A DNA stretch of 64,000 bases, from positions 4,030,001 through 4,094,000 of the forward strand of contig CP077641.1 of the NCBI GenBank assembly GCA_019056435.1. Direction: 5' to 3'. Source of the stretch: Stutzerimonas stutzeri (GTDB lineage Bacteria > Pseudomonadota > Gammaproteobacteria > Pseudomonadales > Pseudomonadaceae). The notes under the pieces were generated by a model. The model made no database searches. It saw nothing but the letters and a program-made list of their open reading frames with translations, and was not told where the DNA came from. Positions 63,340 through 64,000 of this stretch are shown one piece after another. Both the position numbers and the translations under genes were made by a program. Numbering within the stretch: position 1 is the stretch's first letter; the number at the start of each line of letters is the position of its first letter.

Positions 63340-63612
63340 TCGGATAGGAGCCGGACTGCAGGGGTGCCGGCAAGGCTTTCCCAGCAGTCCGCCGAAACGC
63401 CCTGCCCCTCGCTGGCAGGATGAACCTGCCGAAAGCCCCGCCATCGGCTGTGCGTGAACCGGAGCGAACCCTGTCCGCACGAGCCAGTAAGGAAGAGCGT
63501 GTGAAACAGGCTTATCCGAAAAAGACAGTCATCGAATACGGCCGGTATTCAGCCGTTTCCACTCGCTGAAAGAAGTAGAAAGAAGCCAGCGCCCCCCAGG
63601 CGAGACCACCGC

Positions 63613-64000
63613 CTAGTCCGTTCGCCCCGCCCGACGCTGCTGGTATATCAGATCGACGATCTCGCCCTCAGGCACATACCCACTGACCACCTCGCGCAGC
63701 AACACGCGCACCTGCGGATAGTCGTCCCGCTCCACTGCCTCCAGCAGCTTCGCCAGAACGCCTCGTAGCGCGTCCCAGGTGAAGTACTCCTCGTCTGCCC
63801 GCATGATCATCGGATGCTCGGTGGGGCTCACGTTGTCGCCGATCAGCAACTCTTCATAAAGCTTCTCACCCGGTCGCAACCCGGTGAACTCAATAGCGAT
63901 GTCGCCATGCGGGCACTTCTCCGAACGCACGCTCAGGCCAGACAGATGAATGAGCTTCTCGGCCAGCTCGGCAATGAGCACCGGCTGGCCCATGTCCAGC
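63613..64000 (-). CDS. C-terminus of a WbpM/CapD-type nucleotide-sugar dehydratase (partial)
   Basis: The 3' end of a gene that continues past the right edge. The visible 129 residues carry the C-terminal signature [17 protein letters not shown], then [13 protein letters not shown] and [17 protein letters not shown]. Such proteins make UDP-sugars for O-antigen or capsule (4,6-dehydratase). It starts an envelope polysaccharide locus beyond the window. Confidence 0.9.
   Translation of the reverse strand, partial: LDMGQPVLIAELAEKLIHLSGLSVRSEKCPHGDIAIEFTGLRPGEKLYEELLIGDNVSPTEHPMIMRADEEYFTWDALRGVLAKLLEAVERDDYPQVRVLLREVVSGYVPEGEIVDLIYQQRRAGRTD

Overview
The window is a high-GC gammaproteobacterial chromosome, most likely a Pseudomonas of the stutzeri/aeruginosa type. 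The right-hand host block keeps a Pseudomonas gene order: dusA, tal, STAS protein, response regulator/phosphatase, PilZ protein, mlaA, DUF4404 protein, queF, ABC exporter pair, fadE, a small conserved protein, then the end of a WbpM/CapD-type polysaccharide gene. The left host block (1-5630) holds a TonB-dependent siderophore receptor, a convergent MFS exporter with a divergent LysR regulator, and a secreted SnoaL-like protein.

The centre (about 5.66-51.79 kb) is one ~46 kb prophage integrated in the 5' end of dusA. A 44-bp dusA segment (43/44 identical) is repeated at both ends (5664-5707 and 51749-51792). The original dusA start is stranded at 5630, while the full-length dusA copy at 51706 carries a phage-supplied N-terminus. 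Modules from left to right: an AT-rich nuclease-ATPase cargo gene (6134-8569); umuDC, a divergent SRAP gene, a GIY-YIG protein and a Dam-type methylase; a lysis cassette (Rz, embedded Rz1, endolysin-like gene); a minus-strand siphovirus tail and lambda-like head operon (13.5-33 kb); holins and a Q-like gene (33.9-35.3 kb); an iteron field next to an SF3 helicase and a Toprim primase (35.3-38.4 kb); cII-, cro- and cI-like immunity genes (39.3-41.2 kb) followed by an RsmN-type CsrA gene; and a plus-strand early operon ending in a cytosine methyltransferase, PrtN-like proteins and the tyrosine integrase.

Regulation can be read in unusual detail. A 14-bp operator (about ATRCGCNNRCGTAT) occurs three times between cro and cI and twice in a second promoter 2.3 kb away, like lambda OR and OL. 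LexA-type boxes precede umuD, dam and, more weakly, a small gene at 42471. Tail chaperone expression has a T_TTT_TTC slippery site for -1 frameshifting.

Thirteen genes are split by a total of 18 single-base indels, mostly in short homopolymers. Sixteen lie in the prophage (3 in the cargo gene, 13 in the head/tail operon) and two in neighbouring host genes (mlaA and the response regulator). I see none in 31-54 kb. Sequencing error and genuine decay are both possible; affected genes are annotated over their full extent with the frameshifts stated. The best candidates for an undescribed system are the 6134-8569 cargo gene and the iteron field at 35350-35641.
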